Assembly: GCF_004345785.1 (NCBI RefSeq)
Contig: NZ_SLXI01000004.1
Coordinates: 144,514-208,513, forward strand
DNA length: 64,000 nt
Direction of reading: 5' to 3'
From: Bisgaardia hudsonensis
GTDB lineage: Bacteria > Pseudomonadota > Gammaproteobacteria > Enterobacterales > Pasteurellaceae
Part shown: piece after piece, positions 62,308 to 64,000 of the stretch
Layout of the letters: each line of letters begins with the position of its first letter
How positions within the stretch are numbered: position 1 is the stretch's first letter
Program-made: the position numbers and the translations under genes
The notes under the pieces: generated by a model
Databases searched by the model: none
What the model was told of the DNA's origin: nothing
What the model saw: the letters and a program-made list of their open reading frames with translations, nothing else

Positions 62308-63696
62308 ATGAATATTGAAACCCCAACAAATACAGGAATAAATAAAAATAGTATTATTTTTATCGCTGATATTATTTTATTTTTTGTATTACTCAATGTA
62401 TTACCTTTTGATCCTCAAGCAAACAAAGGATTAGCATTATTATTTTTTATTGCGGTTTTATGGCTAACCGAAACTTTGCATGTAACTGTTACTGCATTAC
62501 TTGTGCCATTATTGGCAATCGCCTTAGGCTTAGTAACGACTAAGAGTGCATTAGTTGCCTTTGCTTCACCTACTATTTTCCTATTTTTTGGGGGATTTGC
62601 CTTAGCAACTGCATTGCATATGCAAAATCTCGATCGAATGATCGCCAATAAAATAATGGCATTAGCTGGAGGAAAATTATTTATTGCGGCAATTTATCTT
62701 TTCAGTATTACCGCATTTTTATCAATGTGGATGAGTAATACTGCCACCGCAGCGATGATGTTACCATTGGCAATGGGAATTTTAAGTCAAATGGATAAAA
62801 CACAACATCATAATACGTATGTATTTGTATTATTAGGTATTGCGTATAGTGCAAGTATTGGGGGAATGGGAACCGTTGTTGGCAGCCCACCAAATGCTAT
62901 TGTTGCCTCCCAACTTAAATTGACCTTTTCTGATTGGTTAGCATTCGGCTTACCAATGGTTATTTTATTATTACCTATTATGATTGGTACTCTATATCTT
63001 GTATTCAAACCAAAACTCAATATGCGTTTTGATCGTGATTTTGAGCATATTGAAATGAATAAAGATCGTTTAACTACATTAATTATTTTTGTGGTCATTG
63101 CATTATCTTGGGTGTTTAGTAAACAAATTAACCCAATTTTATCTGGTTTACTTGGACTAGAAAAAAATATTTCTAGTTTTGACAGCGTTGTCGCAATATT
63201 TGCTGCGATTGTTATTTGTATTACCAAAGTAGCAAGTTGGAAAGATATTCAAAACAATACTGACTGGGGCGTATTAATGCTCTTTGGTGGTGGTTTAACA
63301 CTGAGTACGGTATTAAAAGATTCTGGTGCAAGTAAAATTCTTGCGGATGGTATTGTTTTTATGATTGAAGGCGGTCATTTCTATATTATTGGATTATTAG
63401 TAGCGGCATTTATTATTTTCTTAACTGAATTTACGTCTAATACCGCCAGTGCGGCGTTATTAGTGCCGATTTTTATCTCAATCGCTGATTCATTAGGTGT
63501 GCCAGCTGTTGGTTTAGCATTAATCATCGGTCTAGGGGCATCTTGTGCATTTATGTTACCAGTTGCAACACCACCAAATGCAATTGTATTTGGTACAGGT
63601 GAAGTTCAGCAGAAAGATATGGTAAGAGCAGGGATTATATTAAATGTAATTTGTGTCTTTGTTATCGGCACCGCAGCTTATTTACTATGGCTGTGA
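62308..63696 (+). CDS. DASS-family (SLC13) sodium-coupled anion symporter
   Basis: A 462-residue inner-membrane transporter with about 11 helices plus two re-entrant hairpins. The two Ser-Asn-Thr substrate and sodium motifs are present: MSNTATAAMMLPLA and TSNTASAALLVPIF. GTVVGSPPNAIV and PVATPPNAIVFGTG are the matching second halves. Likely substrates are di- or tricarboxylates or sulfate; the sequence does not say which. ATG 62308 (MNIETPTN) with AAGGGTGAG is preferred to an upstream frame extension. Confidence 0.93.
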   Translation: MNIETPTNTGINKNSIIFIADIILFFVLLNVLPFDPQANKGLALLFFIAVLWLTETLHVTVTALLVPLLAIALGLVTTKSALVAFASPTIFLFFGGFALATALHMQNLDRMIANKIMALAGGKLFIAAIYLFSITAFLSMWMSNTATAAMMLPLAMGILSQMDKTQHHNTYVFVLLGIAYSASIGGMGTVVGSPPNAIVASQLKLTFSDWLAFGLPMVILLLPIMIGTLYLVFKPKLNMRFDRDFEHIEMNKDRLTTLIIFVVIALSWVFSKQINPILSGLLGLEKNISSFDSVVAIFAAIVICITKVASWKDIQNNTDWGVLMLFGGGLTLSTVLKDSGASKILADGIVFMIEGGHFYIIGLLVAAFIIFLTEFTSNTASAALLVPIFISIADSLGVPAVGLALIIGLGASCAFMLPVATPPNAIVFGTGEVQQKDMVRAGIILNVICVFVIGTAAYLLWL

Positions 63697-63731
63697 TTGT
63701 CTGGTAATTGTTAATTATTAAGTGCAATTTA

Positions 63732-63788
63732 AAAGTGCGGTAAGATTTTGGTTAGTTTTTAAAACTATAAAAAATTTTACCGCACTTT
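63732..63788 (+). terminator. Uptake-sequence dyad after the DASS transporter
   Basis: AAAGTGCGGTAA at 63732-63743 and TTACCGCACTTT at 63777-63788 are inverted uptake cores with a 33-base AT loop. They begin 36 bases after the stop. The T run is short, so termination may be partial. Confidence 0.75.
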
Positions 63789-63904
63789 GTAGTTAATTGC
63801 TTACTAGCATTGTTATTAATTTCTGGGTTTTATCTTCTCCCATCTTCGTTTCTATTTTTACCCTTTACTTTTTGTTTGCTTGCTATTAATGGTAAAAATG
63901 CTTG

Positions 63905-64000
63905 ACTATTAACTATTAACTATTAACTATTAACTATTAACTATTAACTATTAACTATTAACTATTAACTATTAACTATTAACTATTAACTATTAACTAT
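63905..64000. repeat. Perfect heptanucleotide array (ACTATTA)n, at least 13.7 copies
   Basis: From 63905 to the window edge the sequence repeats ACTATTA without a single error, 96 bases so far. The array continues past the window. The unit holds TAA or TAG in every frame over 21 bases on both strands, so it cannot be translated. The 115 bases before it (63789-63904) contain no gene that I recognise. Confidence 0.97.

Noticed and set aside
63905..64000. CRISPR array or coding repeat at the right edge
   Set aside because: Units are 7 bases with no spacers, and stops occur in all frames. It is a simple-sequence repeat.

Overview
The window is AT-rich chromosomal DNA of a Pasteurellaceae species. 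The evidence is dense copies of the Haemophilus-type DNA uptake signal (core AAGTGCGGT / ACCGCACTT), often paired head-to-head as transcription terminators, plus gene neighbourhoods typical of the family (rbsDACBKR, bamE-cpxR-cpxA, yejK/yejL/yejM, nudJ-rluE/icd, ygfB-pepP-ubiH-ubiI beside 6S RNA). The genus cannot be fixed from this stretch alone.

Layout. 1-5.4 kb: a duplicated 3' gene end, then a TetR regulator with a perfect palindromic operator and a two-gene RND efflux system. 5.4-8.4 kb: yajQ-serB, a divergent smp-like gene and a MarC/YchE membrane protein. 8.5-12.2 kb: groES-groEL under a sigma-32 promoter, then aspA. 12.3-13.7 kb: an IS3-family (IS150-like) insertion sequence with a damaged orfB, sitting inside the loop of aspA's uptake-sequence terminator. 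13.8-17.8 kb: a decayed menB fragment, a Fur-box-preceded TonB-dependent receptor and the intact menB. 17.8-27.2 kb: lspA-ispH; ridA, pabC-like and pabB; fau, 6S RNA and zapA; then ygfB-pepP-ubiH-ubiI. 27.3-42.4 kb: coaA, four tRNAs (Thr, Tyr, Gly, Thr), tuf, secE-nusG, rplKA, the L10 leader, rplJL and rpoBC. This is the conserved translation/transcription block. 42.4-46.6 kb: nudJ-rluE, icd, glpE and glpG with a small membrane-protein gene antisense between the last two. 46.7-53.7 kb: an amidohydrolase with a possible leader ORF, yejM-yejL, yejK, bamE and cpxRA. 53.7-59.6 kb: the ribose operon with RbsR operator and CRP site. 59.8-63.7 kb: trmO, menA, rraA and a DASS-family anion transporter. 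The window ends inside a perfect heptanucleotide repeat array.

Most of the window is core metabolism and information processing. Supply of quinones (menA, menB, ubiH, ubiI), folate (pabB, pabC, fau) and isoprenoids (ispH) is represented, as are envelope stress and lipopolysaccharide homeostasis (cpxRA, bamE, yejM). I did not find a convincing undescribed multigene system. The unusual items are structural: the IS in a terminator loop, the menB duplication bracketing the iron-uptake receptor, the heptamer array at the right edge, the repeated gene end at the left edge, an uptake-sequence dyad between rpoB and rpoC, and a leader-type small ORF ahead of the amidohydrolase.
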